A stretch of DNA of 49,154 nt from positions 1 through 49,154 of the forward strand of contig ASOC01000003.1 in assembly GCA_000405945.1 (NCBI GenBank), written 5' to 3'. The notes under the pieces are model-generated. The model saw only the letters and a program-made list of their open reading frames with translations, had not been told where the DNA came from and searched no databases. This DNA comes from Candidatus Omnitrophus fodinae SCGC AAA011-A17. GTDB lineage: Bacteria > Omnitrophota > Omnitrophia > Omnitrophales > Omnitrophaceae. Made by a program: the position numbers and the translations under genes. Position 1 is the first letter of the stretch. Each line of letters opens with the position of its first letter. Shown one piece after another: positions 26,170-35,599 of this stretch.

Positions 26170-27906
26170 GTGACGGATTCGTTGGAAGACAAGTGGCTTC
26201 AAAAAATGGTCGACACAGGTGTTTTGACCAAAGAGCAGCATGATAGCGTCTTAAAGGAGTCCAAGTCTTCGAAAAAACCCGTTACGGAAATCCTCATTCA
26301 ACGAAATATCATTTCGGAACGCGACCTCACGATTTTTCTCAGCCAGGAGCTTAATCTTCCTGTCATGAATCCGCTTAATTTCAAAATCCCAGCGGAATTG
26401 CTGGCGCTTATTCCTCAAGACTACGTCAAAAAAAACCGCATCATACCTATTTCGCGGCTCGGGCGAACCCTCACGGTGGCCACGGCCAATCCTTTTGGTC
26501 TCGTGGCGTGGGATGATGTTTCAGCGCTCACGGGCTTAAAAATCAAGCCCGTGCTGACATCTCCGAGCATTTTGGACGAAGCCATTAAAAAATTCTATTC
26601 CCCGTCCGAGTCCGAAGACGCCAAAAGCCGTGAAGTTTCAATCGCGGACATGATGAAAGAACTCGAAAGTGCCCCCGTGCTTCACACGTCGCAGAAAACA
26701 CAGGCCGTTGATTTGGCCAAAGAAGTGACTGAAGCTCCGGTTATACGCATCACCAATCTGGTGATTCTTGAATCGGTCAAGCGTAAAGCCAGCGACCTTT
26801 TTATCGAACCCTGGGAGAAGAACACGCGGGTCAGATGCCGCGTTGACGGACTGCTGGAGGAAGTGAAATTACTGCCGGCTTCCATAGCGCCGGCTATTGT
26901 ATCCAGAATCAAGGTCATGAGTCATTTGGACATTGCGGAGCACCGGATTCCGCAGGACGGCCGTTTTAAGGCCAAAGTGCAAAACCGTGAGGTTGATTTC
27001 CGCGTGTCGATTATTCCAACGAGTTATGGCGAAAAGGTCTGTATCCGTCTGTTGGATAAAAAAACTCAAAACCAAAGCCTTGATGCCCTGGGATTTACCG
27101 GTCTTGAACTGGCGAGAATCCGGGAAGCAGCCCTTAAACCTCATGGGATGATTTTAATCACCGGTCCTACGGGTAGCGGTAAAACCACCACTTTGTATTC
27201 GATTTTAAACCATCTACACACGCCGGATAAAAACATAACCACGGTTGAAGACCCGGTCGAATACCAGGTTCACGGAATCAATCAGGTGAATGCGCGAGAA
27301 TCCGTGGGACTCACCTTCTCGGTCGCGCTGCGCTCTATCTTGCGGCAAGACCCCAATATTGTCATGATAGGGGAGATACGCGACCTTGAAACCATGGATA
27401 TTGCCATCAAGGCGGCTTTGACCGGCCACCTGGTGTTAAGCACCCTGCACACCAATGATGCCTCCAGTTCCATTGTGCGCATGGTGAACATGGGAATAGA
27501 ACCTTTTTTGATCGCGTCGTCCGTGCATATGATAACGGCGCAACGGCTTATCCGGCGTCTCTGCCCTGACTGCAAACAGCCCAGGGATGCGGATGCCGAA
27601 ACCCTCAAACTCATGAAGCAGCAGGCAGGCGCGAAACTGACGATTTACCGCGCGCACGGCTGCTCAGCCTGCCGTGATTCGGGATTTTTAGGCCGTCGGG
27701 TTATCACCGAGGTGCTTGTTTTAAGCCCATCTATGCGCGAAGCCATTTTGAGGCGTGCCAACGCGGATGAGATTAAAAGGATTGCTAGACAAGAAGGCAT
27801 GACGACCTTGCGCGAAAGCGGTATCCAGAAAGTGATTGAGGGCGAAACCACCATGGAAGAAGTTGTTCGCATCACGGCAAGCGATCCGGAGGCGGTTAGA
27901 TGCTGA
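26170..27906 (+). CDS. pilB: Type IV pilus/type II secretion assembly ATPase (PilB/GspE), copy 1
   Basis: A hexameric cytoplasmic ATPase of the kind that drives pilin polymerisation. The 578-residue product has a degenerate GspE N-terminal domain (1-150), then the AAA motor with Walker A GPTGSGKTTT (332-341, K338), an Asp box and Walker B (VMIGEIRDLETMD), a His box (LVLSTLHTNDA), and a zinc-type tetracysteine (CPDC ... CSAC) near residue 465-500. The start is a GTG 2 bases after the MshEN gene. It overlaps the second ATPase by 7 bases. The N-terminus lacks the RLG-type c-di-GMP signature that the standalone protein keeps. Both copies are PilB-like in size and zinc motif; neither looks like PilT. 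Confidence 0.9.
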   Translation: MTDSLEDKWLQKMVDTGVLTKEQHDSVLKESKSSKKPVTEILIQRNIISERDLTIFLSQELNLPVMNPLNFKIPAELLALIPQDYVKKNRIIPISRLGRTLTVATANPFGLVAWDDVSALTGLKIKPVLTSPSILDEAIKKFYSPSESEDAKSREVSIADMMKELESAPVLHTSQKTQAVDLAKEVTEAPVIRITNLVILESVKRKASDLFIEPWEKNTRVRCRVDGLLEEVKLLPASIAPAIVSRIKVMSHLDIAEHRIPQDGRFKAKVQNREVDFRVSIIPTSYGEKVCIRLLDKKTQNQSLDALGFTGLELARIREAALKPHGMILITGPTGSGKTTTLYSILNHLHTPDKNITTVEDPVEYQVHGINQVNARESVGLTFSVALRSILRQDPNIVMIGEIRDLETMDIAIKAALTGHLVLSTLHTNDASSSIVRMVNMGIEPFLIASSVHMITAQRLIRRLCPDCKQPRDADAETLKLMKQQAGAKLTIYRAHGCSACRDSGFLGRRVITEVLVLSPSMREAILRRANADEIKRIARQEGMTTLRESGIQKVIEGETTMEEVVRITASDPEAVRC

Positions 27907-29600
27907 CCAAAGAAACGCTTATCAACGCCTTGCAGAAAAATAAGAAGATATCGGAAGAAAATTTAAAAAAGGCCGTGGAAATTCACAAAACAAAGGGAGG
28001 CAAGCTTTCCGAAATTTTTGTCTCCGAAGGGCTATTGACTGACCAGGAATTGGCCGTACTCATGAGTCAGGAATTGGGTATTCCGGTGCTCACAATATCA
28101 GCCATGAAAATAGATCCCGAAGTCCTCAAGCTTATTCCGAAAAAAATCGCGGAGCATTATGAGGTTGTTCCGATATCGAAAATGGGCAAAGTGCTTACTG
28201 TTGCTATGAGCGATCCCCTCAATATTTTCGCGCTTGATGATGTGAAACAGATCACGGGATGCATGATTCTGCCTATTGTCACCACGTCCAAAGAAATACA
28301 GCACGCGCTGGAAATTTATCACAGCGGCGGACAAGGCCAGCTTGATGATCTTTTGGAAGGCATGGAAGATGAGGGGCTTGAGATTATCAAAGATGAGGCC
28401 TTGGATGAAAAATCCAAAGAAAGCGGTGAGGTTGACCAGGCGCCTGTTCTCAAGATGATGGATTTGATTTTAAGGGAAGGCCTGAAACGCCGCGCCTCCG
28501 ATATTCACATCGAAGTGTTCGAAAATGACTTCCGCATCAGGTACAGGATTGATGGCAGCCTGCATGAAGGTTTTCATCCTCCGCTGGCGATGTACAGTCC
28601 GCTGTTAAGCCGGCTTAAAATCATGGCCGACCTGAATATCACGGAACGGCGCGTGCCGCAGGATGGCCGGTTCCGGGTTAAGACGGACGGACGGGAAATC
28701 GATTTCCGCGTGTCTGTTTTGCCCATGCAATTCGGGGAAAAAGCGGTTTTGCGCGTTCTTGACCGGTCCAATGTCCGGGTCAGCATTGATAAATTAGGCT
28801 TTAATTCCGAGTCTCTGGAAAAGTTTAGGGACGCTATCACCAAACCTTATGGGATGATTCTGGTCACCGGCCCCACGGGCAGCGGCAAATCCACGAGCCT
28901 CTATTCCGTGCTCAACGCTTTGAATACACCCGACCGCAACATCATGACCATCGAAGATCCGGTTGAATATCAACTCGAAGGCATTTCGCAGACGCAGGCC
29001 CAGTCTGAGGTGGGTTTGACATTCGCCAATGGACTGCGCTCGATATTGCGTCAAAGTCCCGACGTGATTCTAGTGGGAGAAATACGCGACACGGAAACCG
29101 CTGACATCGCGGTGAAAGCCGCCCTTACTGGACATTTGGTGCTTAGCACGCTTCATACCAACAGCGCGGCCGGAGCTTTTTCTAGAATGATAGACATGCA
29201 TATCGAACCTTTTCTCATTGCTTCGTCGGTTATTTTGGTCACCGCGCAGCGGCTTTGCCGGAAAATATGTGAAAAATGTAAAGAACCCTATGACATCCCG
29301 CAGGCAACTCTCGAAAGGCTTAAAGTGCCCCTGGAGCTACTGAAAGGAATCACGCTGTTTCACGGCAAGGGATGCGCGGCCTGCAATTCGACCGGTTATT
29401 ACGGCCGCCTCGGCACTATGGAAGCTCTTTGGGTGAACGATGAAATCCGGGAAATGGTTTTGCGGCGGGCATCGACGGATGATATCCAGGAGGCGGCAAG
29501 GAAAGCGGGAATGAAAACATTATTTGAAAACGCGTTTCTTAATTTCGAAAGCGGATTGACCACTCTGGAAGAAGTTCTAAGAATCACTTCGGAGGCTTAA
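27900..29600 (+). CDS. pilB: Type IV pilus/type II secretion assembly ATPase (PilB/GspE), copy 2
   Basis: A 566-residue paralogue of the preceding gene with the same order of parts: GspE N-terminal domain (1-150), an acidic linker (about 140-180), Walker A GPTGSGKSTS (324-333, K330), Walker B (VILVGEIRDTETAD), His box (LVLSTLHTNSA) and tetracysteine (CEKC ... CAAC). Tandem assembly ATPases may act on different substrates, form mixed hexamers, or divide type IV pilus and type II secretion duties. The gene is directly followed by pilC (10 bases), so it is probably the partner of that platform protein. Which copy polymerises PilA cannot be decided from sequence. Confidence 0.9.
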   Translation: MLTKETLINALQKNKKISEENLKKAVEIHKTKGGKLSEIFVSEGLLTDQELAVLMSQELGIPVLTISAMKIDPEVLKLIPKKIAEHYEVVPISKMGKVLTVAMSDPLNIFALDDVKQITGCMILPIVTTSKEIQHALEIYHSGGQGQLDDLLEGMEDEGLEIIKDEALDEKSKESGEVDQAPVLKMMDLILREGLKRRASDIHIEVFENDFRIRYRIDGSLHEGFHPPLAMYSPLLSRLKIMADLNITERRVPQDGRFRVKTDGREIDFRVSVLPMQFGEKAVLRVLDRSNVRVSIDKLGFNSESLEKFRDAITKPYGMILVTGPTGSGKSTSLYSVLNALNTPDRNIMTIEDPVEYQLEGISQTQAQSEVGLTFANGLRSILRQSPDVILVGEIRDTETADIAVKAALTGHLVLSTLHTNSAAGAFSRMIDMHIEPFLIASSVILVTAQRLCRKICEKCKEPYDIPQATLERLKVPLELLKGITLFHGKGCAACNSTGYYGRLGTMEALWVNDEIREMVLRRASTDDIQEAARKAGMKTLFENAFLNFESGLTTLEEVLRITSEA

Positions 29601-29610
29601 AGAAATCAAT

Positions 29611-30828
29611 ATGCCTACCTATGATTATCAGGTGAAGGACTCGAACGGCAATAACGTGAACGGGCAGAAAGAAGCGCCGGACACGAACACCTTGGTGCAG
29701 GAGCTGAAAAGCCAGGGGTATTTGATTCTCAAGGTTAATGAGGTGAAAGCCGGGCGGGGAAGGCGTAAAAAGGAAACCGGCAAACAGGGAAAAATTAAAT
29801 TAGACGATCTCCTTGTGTTTTCCCGGCAAATGGCCACCATGGTGGATGCGGGCATCCCTCTGGTGCAAAGTCTTGAAATATTGACGGAACAAACGGAAAA
29901 AATTTTATTCCGCCGTATCATTCAGCTGATTAAGGCGGATGTTGAAGGAGGAAAAAACTTTTCCGAAGGACTGGAACAGCATAAAAAGGTTTTTTCCCCG
30001 CTTTTCATCAGCATGGTTCGGGCGGGAGAATCTTCAGGCACTTTGGATGAAATCCTTGACCGGCTGGCTACCTATCTTGAAAAAATCAGCAATTTGCAGA
30101 AAAAAATAAAATCCGCGATGATTTATCCTATCGTGGTCTTCGGTATAGCGCTGACGATCACGACTTTGATGCTGGTTTTCATCATCCCCAAGTTCGCAGA
30201 AATATTCCAGTCTTTGAACGCGACGCTTCCTGCACCCACGCAAATGCTGATTGATTTAAGCCATACGCTTAAAAGCAATTTTATCGTTTTCGTGGCCGGA
30301 TTTGCCGTCATTTTCTTCGTGTTCCGCGGAATTATCCGCACGCCGGCCGGCGTTCTTTGGTGGGATCATTTCAAGCTGCGCATGCCCATATTCGGCACTT
30401 TGTTCCTGAAATCATCCATTAGTAAATTTTCCAGGACACTGGCCACATTGGTAAAAAGCGGTGTCCCTATTCTGACGGCCCTTGAAATCGTGGGGACGAC
30501 GGCCGGTAACCGTGTGATTGAGCTGGCGCTTATCGACGTGAAAAACTCCATTCGGGAAGGTGAAGGCATTGCCGCGCCCCTCGAGAAAAAAAAAGTGTTC
30601 CCGGTGATGGTGGTGAGAATGGTCGCCGTCGGCGAAGAAACCGGGGAATTGGAACAAATGCTCTCGAAAATAGCTGACTTTTACGATGCACAGGTGGACG
30701 CCGCTGTTGAAGGCCTAAGTTCGCTTCTCGAACCTTTGATCATCGCTTTTTTGGGCATAGTGATTGGCGGAATCGTGATATGCATGTTTTTACCCATCTT
30801 GAATCTTAGTCAGGCGATTAAAATGTGA
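29611..30828 (+). CDS. pilC: Type IV pilus inner-membrane platform protein PilC/GspF
   Basis: The platform protein couples the cytoplasmic ATPase to pilin extraction from the inner membrane. The 405-residue product has a short N-terminal segment (YDYQVKDSNGNNVNGQKEAP) and two T2SSF domains (about 70-190 and 275-400), each with the conserved helical pattern (FSRQMATMVDAGIPLVQSLE; FSRTLATLVKSGVPILTALE). There are three main membrane segments near residues 168-190, 225-240 and 375-398. It sits between the assembly ATPases and the pilS/pilR pair, with spacings of 10 and 4 bases. Confidence 0.93.
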   Translation: MPTYDYQVKDSNGNNVNGQKEAPDTNTLVQELKSQGYLILKVNEVKAGRGRRKKETGKQGKIKLDDLLVFSRQMATMVDAGIPLVQSLEILTEQTEKILFRRIIQLIKADVEGGKNFSEGLEQHKKVFSPLFISMVRAGESSGTLDEILDRLATYLEKISNLQKKIKSAMIYPIVVFGIALTITTLMLVFIIPKFAEIFQSLNATLPAPTQMLIDLSHTLKSNFIVFVAGFAVIFFVFRGIIRTPAGVLWWDHFKLRMPIFGTLFLKSSISKFSRTLATLVKSGVPILTALEIVGTTAGNRVIELALIDVKNSIREGEGIAAPLEKKKVFPVMVVRMVAVGEETGELEQMLSKIADFYDAQVDAAVEGLSSLLEPLIIAFLGIVIGGIVICMFLPILNLSQAIKM

Positions 30829-30832
30829 TCCC

Positions 30833-32071
30833 ATGATAAAGCCGCTGCTTGTTCAAAAACTGAAACGTTTGATTCTTGTCCGGCTTTTGGCCGTCACCGT
30901 CTTTATCACCCTGGGTGCTTTTGTGTTTGAAATGAATGCATTCATTTATTACGGTGTTATTTCCGTTTTTCTATTTTTAAGCCTAGTCTATATCATTTGG
31001 GCGGCAGCCGAGCGCCATCTCAAAATTCTCACCTATTTTCAAATCGCCATGGATCTTTTAGCCATTACGGTTTTTGTCTATTACACGGGTGGTGTGGACA
31101 GCGTGCTGGCCACACTCTACGTGCTGCCGATTTTAAGCGCCGGGTTTGTTCTTTTCAGGAGAGCTCCTGTTTATGTGGCGGTGGCGAGCAGCATTCTTTT
31201 TACGGCCGCTGTGGTCGCGGAACATTGGAGCGTTTTGCCGGATTATATGCCTGGTATCGCCTATGATTTTCATTTTGATCGGGATTTGTTTTATTGTTTC
31301 TACATGGTTTACGTTCGTGTGACTATTTTTATTTTGATCGGTTTTCTCGCGGATTATCTGGTCCGGGCTGTGGATAAAATGGAGCAAACCCTGAACATCC
31401 GTGAGAAATTCGCGCTTCTAGGCGAAATGGCCATGCACATGGCCCATGAAATTAAAAATCCGCTCATGGCGATTTCCGGGTCCATTGAAGTTCTTGAGGA
31501 TGATTTACGCGGGAAATTGTCGGTTGAGAACCGAAAAATGATGGAATCGATCGTCGTTGAATCTCAGCGGCTGAAGGATTTGTTTGAAAAGGTTCTGGAT
31601 TACGCACGGCCGGAATCTTTCGACATCCAGCGCCTGAACGTGAATGAAGTTCTGGAAGAGGTGTTTATCCTGCTTGATTCATTCATTAAAAAGGGAAAAA
31701 ACGTCAACGTTCTTCACGAATACCGCGGATATTCACCGTGCTGGATATATGCCGACCGTAACCGGATCAAACAGGTTTTTATCAATATTATTTACAACGG
31801 GATGCAGGCCATGCCCCAAGGCGGAGACCTTGCCGTCTGGACGCATGAAAGCAACTCGCATTGCGAAGTGAATTTCAAAGACACGGGATTAGGCATGAAC
31901 CGGCAAGAGATGGAGCATCTGTTTATACCATTCCGCTCGGGTAAAAAAGGCGGAACGGGAATCGGTTTGGCGATTGCCTATAAAATCATTCATAGTCACG
32001 GAGGAAATATCGCGGTCAAAAGCCAGCCGGGCAGGGGAAGTGTTTTTACCGTTTCCTTGCCGAGGCTGTGA
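30833..32071 (+). CDS. pilS: Membrane sensor histidine kinase PilS
   Basis: A 412-residue two-component kinase with about six N-terminal membrane helices (residues about 15-185), the layout of PilS, which senses pilin in the membrane and phosphorylates PilR. A short linker leads to a HisKA domain with phosphoacceptor H205 (AMHMAHEIKNPLMAIS) and a HATPase domain with an N box (QVFINIIYNGMQAMPQGG), DTGLGMN and GGTGIGLAIAYKI. It starts 4 bases after pilC and is followed by the response-regulator gene after 25 bases. The pairing with PilR is inferred from adjacency and domain type. Confidence 0.88.
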   Translation: MIKPLLVQKLKRLILVRLLAVTVFITLGAFVFEMNAFIYYGVISVFLFLSLVYIIWAAAERHLKILTYFQIAMDLLAITVFVYYTGGVDSVLATLYVLPILSAGFVLFRRAPVYVAVASSILFTAAVVAEHWSVLPDYMPGIAYDFHFDRDLFYCFYMVYVRVTIFILIGFLADYLVRAVDKMEQTLNIREKFALLGEMAMHMAHEIKNPLMAISGSIEVLEDDLRGKLSVENRKMMESIVVESQRLKDLFEKVLDYARPESFDIQRLNVNEVLEEVFILLDSFIKKGKNVNVLHEYRGYSPCWIYADRNRIKQVFINIIYNGMQAMPQGGDLAVWTHESNSHCEVNFKDTGLGMNRQEMEHLFIPFRSGKKGGTGIGLAIAYKIIHSHGGNIAVKSQPGRGSVFTVSLPRL

Positions 32072-32096
32072 AGACCGGAGAAAGGCGTAAACTTCA

Positions 32097-33479
32097 ATGA
32101 AAATTCAACCAACGGCGCGTTTGCTTGTTATCGATGACGAAGCCAATATTTTGCGTTTTCTTACCCGTGCCTTGGAAAAGCGCGGGTATGAAGTTCATCC
32201 TGTCATGGAGTCTCAAGAAGCGCTTGAAAAGCTGACGGTGATACAGCCTGACCTTGTCATCACGGATCTGGTGATGCCTGACATGAGCGGCATTGAACTT
32301 TTGAAGCGGATTAAAGCTTATAATCCGGAAATCAATGTGGTTGTGATCACTGCGCACGCCTCGCTTGACACGGCGATATCAGCCATTCGCGGCGGAGCCA
32401 GTGATTATCTGGTTAAACCTTTTCAGATTGAAGAGCTTTGCTCGGTCGTCAAGCGCTCTCTTTCGAGCAAGCGTATCATTTATGGCGAAGGAGGAAACGA
32501 TGTCTTTGAAAAACGTTATGATTTCCGGAATTTGATAGGGACTTCGCAAAAAATGAAGGAAATCCACGCCCTGATTCAGCGCGTGGCGGCCAACGACGCG
32601 ACGGTTCTGATCACGGGCGAAAGCGGCACCGGAAAAGAGCTTGTGGCCCGTTCGATTCATTACAATTCCAAAAGAAGAGCCAAACCTTTTGTGAGCATTA
32701 ATTGCGCGGCTTTGCCGGAAAATCTTATGGAAAGCGAATTGTTCGGGCATGAGAAAGGCTCGTTTACGGGCGCAACTTCGACCAAAATGGGTCTGCTTGA
32801 GCTTGCCCATGAAGGAACTTTTCTGTTTGATGAAATCGCTGAAATCCCTCTGCAAGTTCAGGCCAAACTGCTGAGAGTTCTGCAGGAAAAGGAATTAAGG
32901 CATGTGGGCGGACTGAGGGACATCAAGGTGGATGTCCGCCTTGTCGCGGCGACAAGCAAGGATTTGCGTTCCCAAGTGCAAAAAGGGTTGTTCAGGGAGG
33001 ATTTGTTTTACCGTCTTAATGTGGTGCCTATTCATTTGCCGCCTTTACGTGAACGCCGGGAGGATATTCCGCTGCTGATCGCTCATTTTCTTGAATATTA
33101 CAGTCAGAAACATAACTTAAAGACAATAATGCGGATTGAGGAAGCGGCCGTGAAACACATGACGGAAGTTTCTGATTGGCCCGGAAATATCCGGGAGCTT
33201 GAAAACGCTGTGGAGCGCGCCATTCTGTTTTCCGACAACGGCGTCATCCAGGAGGATCAAATTCTTAAAGTTGCGTCTGAACATTCCCGCGAAACGCCGG
33301 GATCTGTCCTGCCGTCCAACGGCTCGCGAAATTTGAAAACTGAAACCGAAGGGTTTGAGAAAAGGCTGATTGAAAACGTTCTTAAGGAAACGAGCGGGAA
33401 CAAGTTTCGGGCGGCCAGACGTCTTCAAATCAGCCGCCAGAGCCTGCAGTATAAAATCAAAAAGTATCAGCTCGAATAA
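32097..33479 (+). CDS. pilR: Sigma-54-dependent response regulator PilR (NtrC family)
   Basis: A 460-residue transcription activator: receiver domain (1-120) with phosphoacceptor D57 (VITDLVMPDMSG), AAA+ domain (about 145-375) with Walker A GESGTGKE (174-181) and the sigma-54 contact loop GSFTGA (221-226, Ser in place of the usual Ala), and a C-terminal Fis-type helix-turn-helix (NKFRAARRLQISRQSLQYKI). It should open polymerase-sigma-54 complexes at -24/-12 promoters, and such a promoter lies before pilA about 2 kb downstream. Its 3' end overlaps the convergent GT-C/TPR gene by 13 bases. Confidence 0.92.
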   Translation: MKIQPTARLLVIDDEANILRFLTRALEKRGYEVHPVMESQEALEKLTVIQPDLVITDLVMPDMSGIELLKRIKAYNPEINVVVITAHASLDTAISAIRGGASDYLVKPFQIEELCSVVKRSLSSKRIIYGEGGNDVFEKRYDFRNLIGTSQKMKEIHALIQRVAANDATVLITGESGTGKELVARSIHYNSKRRAKPFVSINCAALPENLMESELFGHEKGSFTGATSTKMGLLELAHEGTFLFDEIAEIPLQVQAKLLRVLQEKELRHVGGLRDIKVDVRLVAATSKDLRSQVQKGLFREDLFYRLNVVPIHLPPLRERREDIPLLIAHFLEYYSQKHNLKTIMRIEEAAVKHMTEVSDWPGNIRELENAVERAILFSDNGVIQEDQILKVASEHSRETPGSVLPSNGSRNLKTETEGFEKRLIENVLKETSGNKFRAARRLQISRQSLQYKIKKYQLE

Positions 33480-35368
33480 TCGAGCCTTGCCTTTTGCGCC
33501 GAGGGTTCCGGCGAAGGCGCTATTTCACGCGCTTTTTGCAGGGCTTCGCGTGATGCATTTTCATCTCCCGTTAGTTTGAGGAGATTCCCAAGATTCAACC
33601 AGGCATCTGCCGAGTGCTCATCAAGCGTGAGCGCGTAGCGGAGAACGTTGATGGCCTGTTGATAGGATCCGACTTGGGACAAACAGTCGGCGATCGCGAT
33701 ATGAAAATCAGCATGGTAGGGGTCTAATGCGAGGCTTTTCAGGAAACACGTATACGCCGTTTGGGGCTGTTTCAGATAATCGAGAGAAAAACGGCCCAAT
33801 TGGAACCAGGCAAATGGATTTCCCGGTTTGATTTCCGTGGCTTTTTTGAAGTATTCCAACGCTTTTTCCGGATTTTCCTTTGATTCGATAATGCCCAGTT
33901 GGATATAAAATCTTTCATCCTGCGGCACCTGCTTTGAGAAGGCCAGGGCGTTTTCACGGGCCAAGGCATATTCGCCTTTTGCCATGTACATGGCCACCAG
34001 ATTTTTTGCGAAAACCGGGTTGTTAAGACCAAGGGAAACTCCCTTGGCTGTCAGGCGAATGGCTTCATCCACATTTCTTTTCTCATAGTAATATTCGCCT
34101 AGCTTGATGTGAGCCATAGCATGGCCGGGTTGTTGCCTCAAGACTGAAGTCCATAAGGCGTGCGAATCATGCCAATGGTTCAAATCGTGTCTTGAAATCG
34201 TGAAAAGGGCGAATACCACGGCCGTCATCACGCTGGCGATCAGTGATTTGGCGAAAATATTTTTTGACCAGTTCCAAAATTTTTCTAGGGAACGGCAAAA
34301 AAACAGAACAGGCATAAGCAGGGGCAAGTACATGTACCTGTCAGCTGCCGGCGCGCTTAGAGGCAGCAGATTAATGGTCGGGGCTAGTAAAACGATAAAG
34401 CCAATTAAAGTGGCTGAAAAATAAACAAACCGTTTGCGCAATGCGAAAGCGAGAACGATAAGTGTTAAGCAAATCAAAGCGGGAATGGCGTAGGTACCGT
34501 TGAACCAACTCACATGGGCAAGGGGAGGATAAAGCGCTATCAAATGGACGGGGAAAACGGCGTTTTTTAAATAAAAGAAAATGGTCCAAAGCGGGACAAC
34601 GCTGTAAAACTCAGGGCCGGGAGAGGCCATGGGTGCGAAAGCCTTTTCTTTCAGGTGCGCGAGAATCACCAGCCCAAGTTCCGTTCCGGCAAACAGCAAG
34701 AATGGCAGGATGCGTCTGATATTATCTTTCCAGGATGTCCGAAAAGAAAGACGATCCATGCCGCTTAAGATTAAAGGGAAAGTAATGGCAACGGGTTTTG
34801 AAAACACGGCCAGCGCGTAAAACATAAGGGCTTTGAAATAAAAGAATCGCTTTCCATGTTTTAAAAAAAGGAAATAAGTCTCAACCGCGGCCAGTGAAAA
34901 AAAAGCCGACAGCAGGGTTTTATGGGAGCTTACCCAGACCACGGATTCCACCTGAAGGGGGTGGAGGCTGAAAAGGAGGGCGGACGTGAGGGACAAAATC
35001 CAGGACCGGCTTATCTGGAACACAATCAGGCAGACAAGCCAAGTGTTGAGAATATGAAAAACGATGTTGACCCAATGATAGCCTTGGGGTTGAATTCCGA
35101 AGAAGTGATATTGAAACGCGTAGCTGAGCAAGGTGACGGGGTGATAATTGGCGAATATCAGCGATGAAAAGATTTTTTGAACGCGGTCGGCTGTCAGTTT
35201 ATGAATAATCGAATTTTGGGCGATATACATGCCATCGTCCCAGTTCGTGAATTCAAAATGACCCGCTGGAAAATAGAGAAAAAGAGTAATCCCGGCAAGC
35301 AATCCCAGGCTACCTAACCATGGAAGCAGGTTGAAAAGCTTTCTTGATGACGTCAGGTCTTGGCTCAA
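33467..35368 (-). CDS. GT-C-type membrane glycosyltransferase-like protein with C-terminal TPRs
   Basis: A 633-residue protein with about ten membrane helices in the first 395 residues and about six tetratricopeptide repeats after that. The first external loop has FTNWDDGMYI, the acidic pair typical of GT-C glycosyltransferases, and the motif HPLQVESVVWVSSHKTLLSA is characteristic of the TMTC-like group (polyprenyl-phosphate-sugar-dependent transferases). The start is a TTG preceded by AAAGGA at 7 bases; a nearby ATG is out of frame. It lies on the opposite strand inside the pilus locus, between pilR and pilA, so modification of pilin or another exported protein is possible but not shown. Confidence 0.85.
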   Translation of the reverse strand: MSQDLTSSRKLFNLLPWLGSLGLLAGITLFLYFPAGHFEFTNWDDGMYIAQNSIIHKLTADRVQKIFSSLIFANYHPVTLLSYAFQYHFFGIQPQGYHWVNIVFHILNTWLVCLIVFQISRSWILSLTSALLFSLHPLQVESVVWVSSHKTLLSAFFSLAAVETYFLFLKHGKRFFYFKALMFYALAVFSKPVAITFPLILSGMDRLSFRTSWKDNIRRILPFLLFAGTELGLVILAHLKEKAFAPMASPGPEFYSVVPLWTIFFYLKNAVFPVHLIALYPPLAHVSWFNGTYAIPALICLTLIVLAFALRKRFVYFSATLIGFIVLLAPTINLLPLSAPAADRYMYLPLLMPVLFFCRSLEKFWNWSKNIFAKSLIASVMTAVVFALFTISRHDLNHWHDSHALWTSVLRQQPGHAMAHIKLGEYYYEKRNVDEAIRLTAKGVSLGLNNPVFAKNLVAMYMAKGEYALARENALAFSKQVPQDERFYIQLGIIESKENPEKALEYFKKATEIKPGNPFAWFQLGRFSLDYLKQPQTAYTCFLKSLALDPYHADFHIAIADCLSQVGSYQQAINVLRYALTLDEHSADAWLNLGNLLKLTGDENASREALQKAREIAPSPEPSAQKARLDYSS

Positions 35369-35434
35369 AGCTTCATCCTTTTATACTAAAGATTCTTAGA
35401 CTTTATCCGTTATATATGCAATATAAAAGTCAAA

Positions 35435-35500
35435 AATTTTTTACACGATGACAGAATTCTTTACAAAAAGATATACAACCCACCGTAGCAATTCTTGTAA
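35435..35500 (+). promoter_or_regulatory. Three direct repeats upstream of pilA (candidate PilR sites)
   Basis: AATTTTTTACA (35435-35445), AATTCTTTACA (35455-35465) and AATTCTTGTAA (35490-35500) lie 64 to 129 bases before the predicted pilA transcription start. The first two are 20 bases apart, about two helical turns. The position suits enhancer binding by an NtrC-family activator, but the region is AT-rich and chance similarity is possible. Confidence 0.35.
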
Positions 35501-35536
35501 CTCATTTAATATGAACGACTTATAAAATCAATAATA

Positions 35537-35553
35537 TTGGCATCGATCTTGTA
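35537..35553 (+). promoter_or_regulatory. Sigma-54 (-24/-12) promoter of pilA
   Basis: TTGGCATCGATCTTGTA matches the -24/-12 pattern (TTGGCAC-x5-TTGCA), with the invariant GG and TG at the correct spacing. The start would be near 35564, leaving a leader of about 36 bases that contains AGAGGAGG. The sigma-54 activator gene pilR lies upstream in the same locus. Confidence 0.75.
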
Positions 35554-35599
35554 TTAGTAAGTGTGGGCCAGGGAAGATAACTAGAGGAGGAACATTAAA

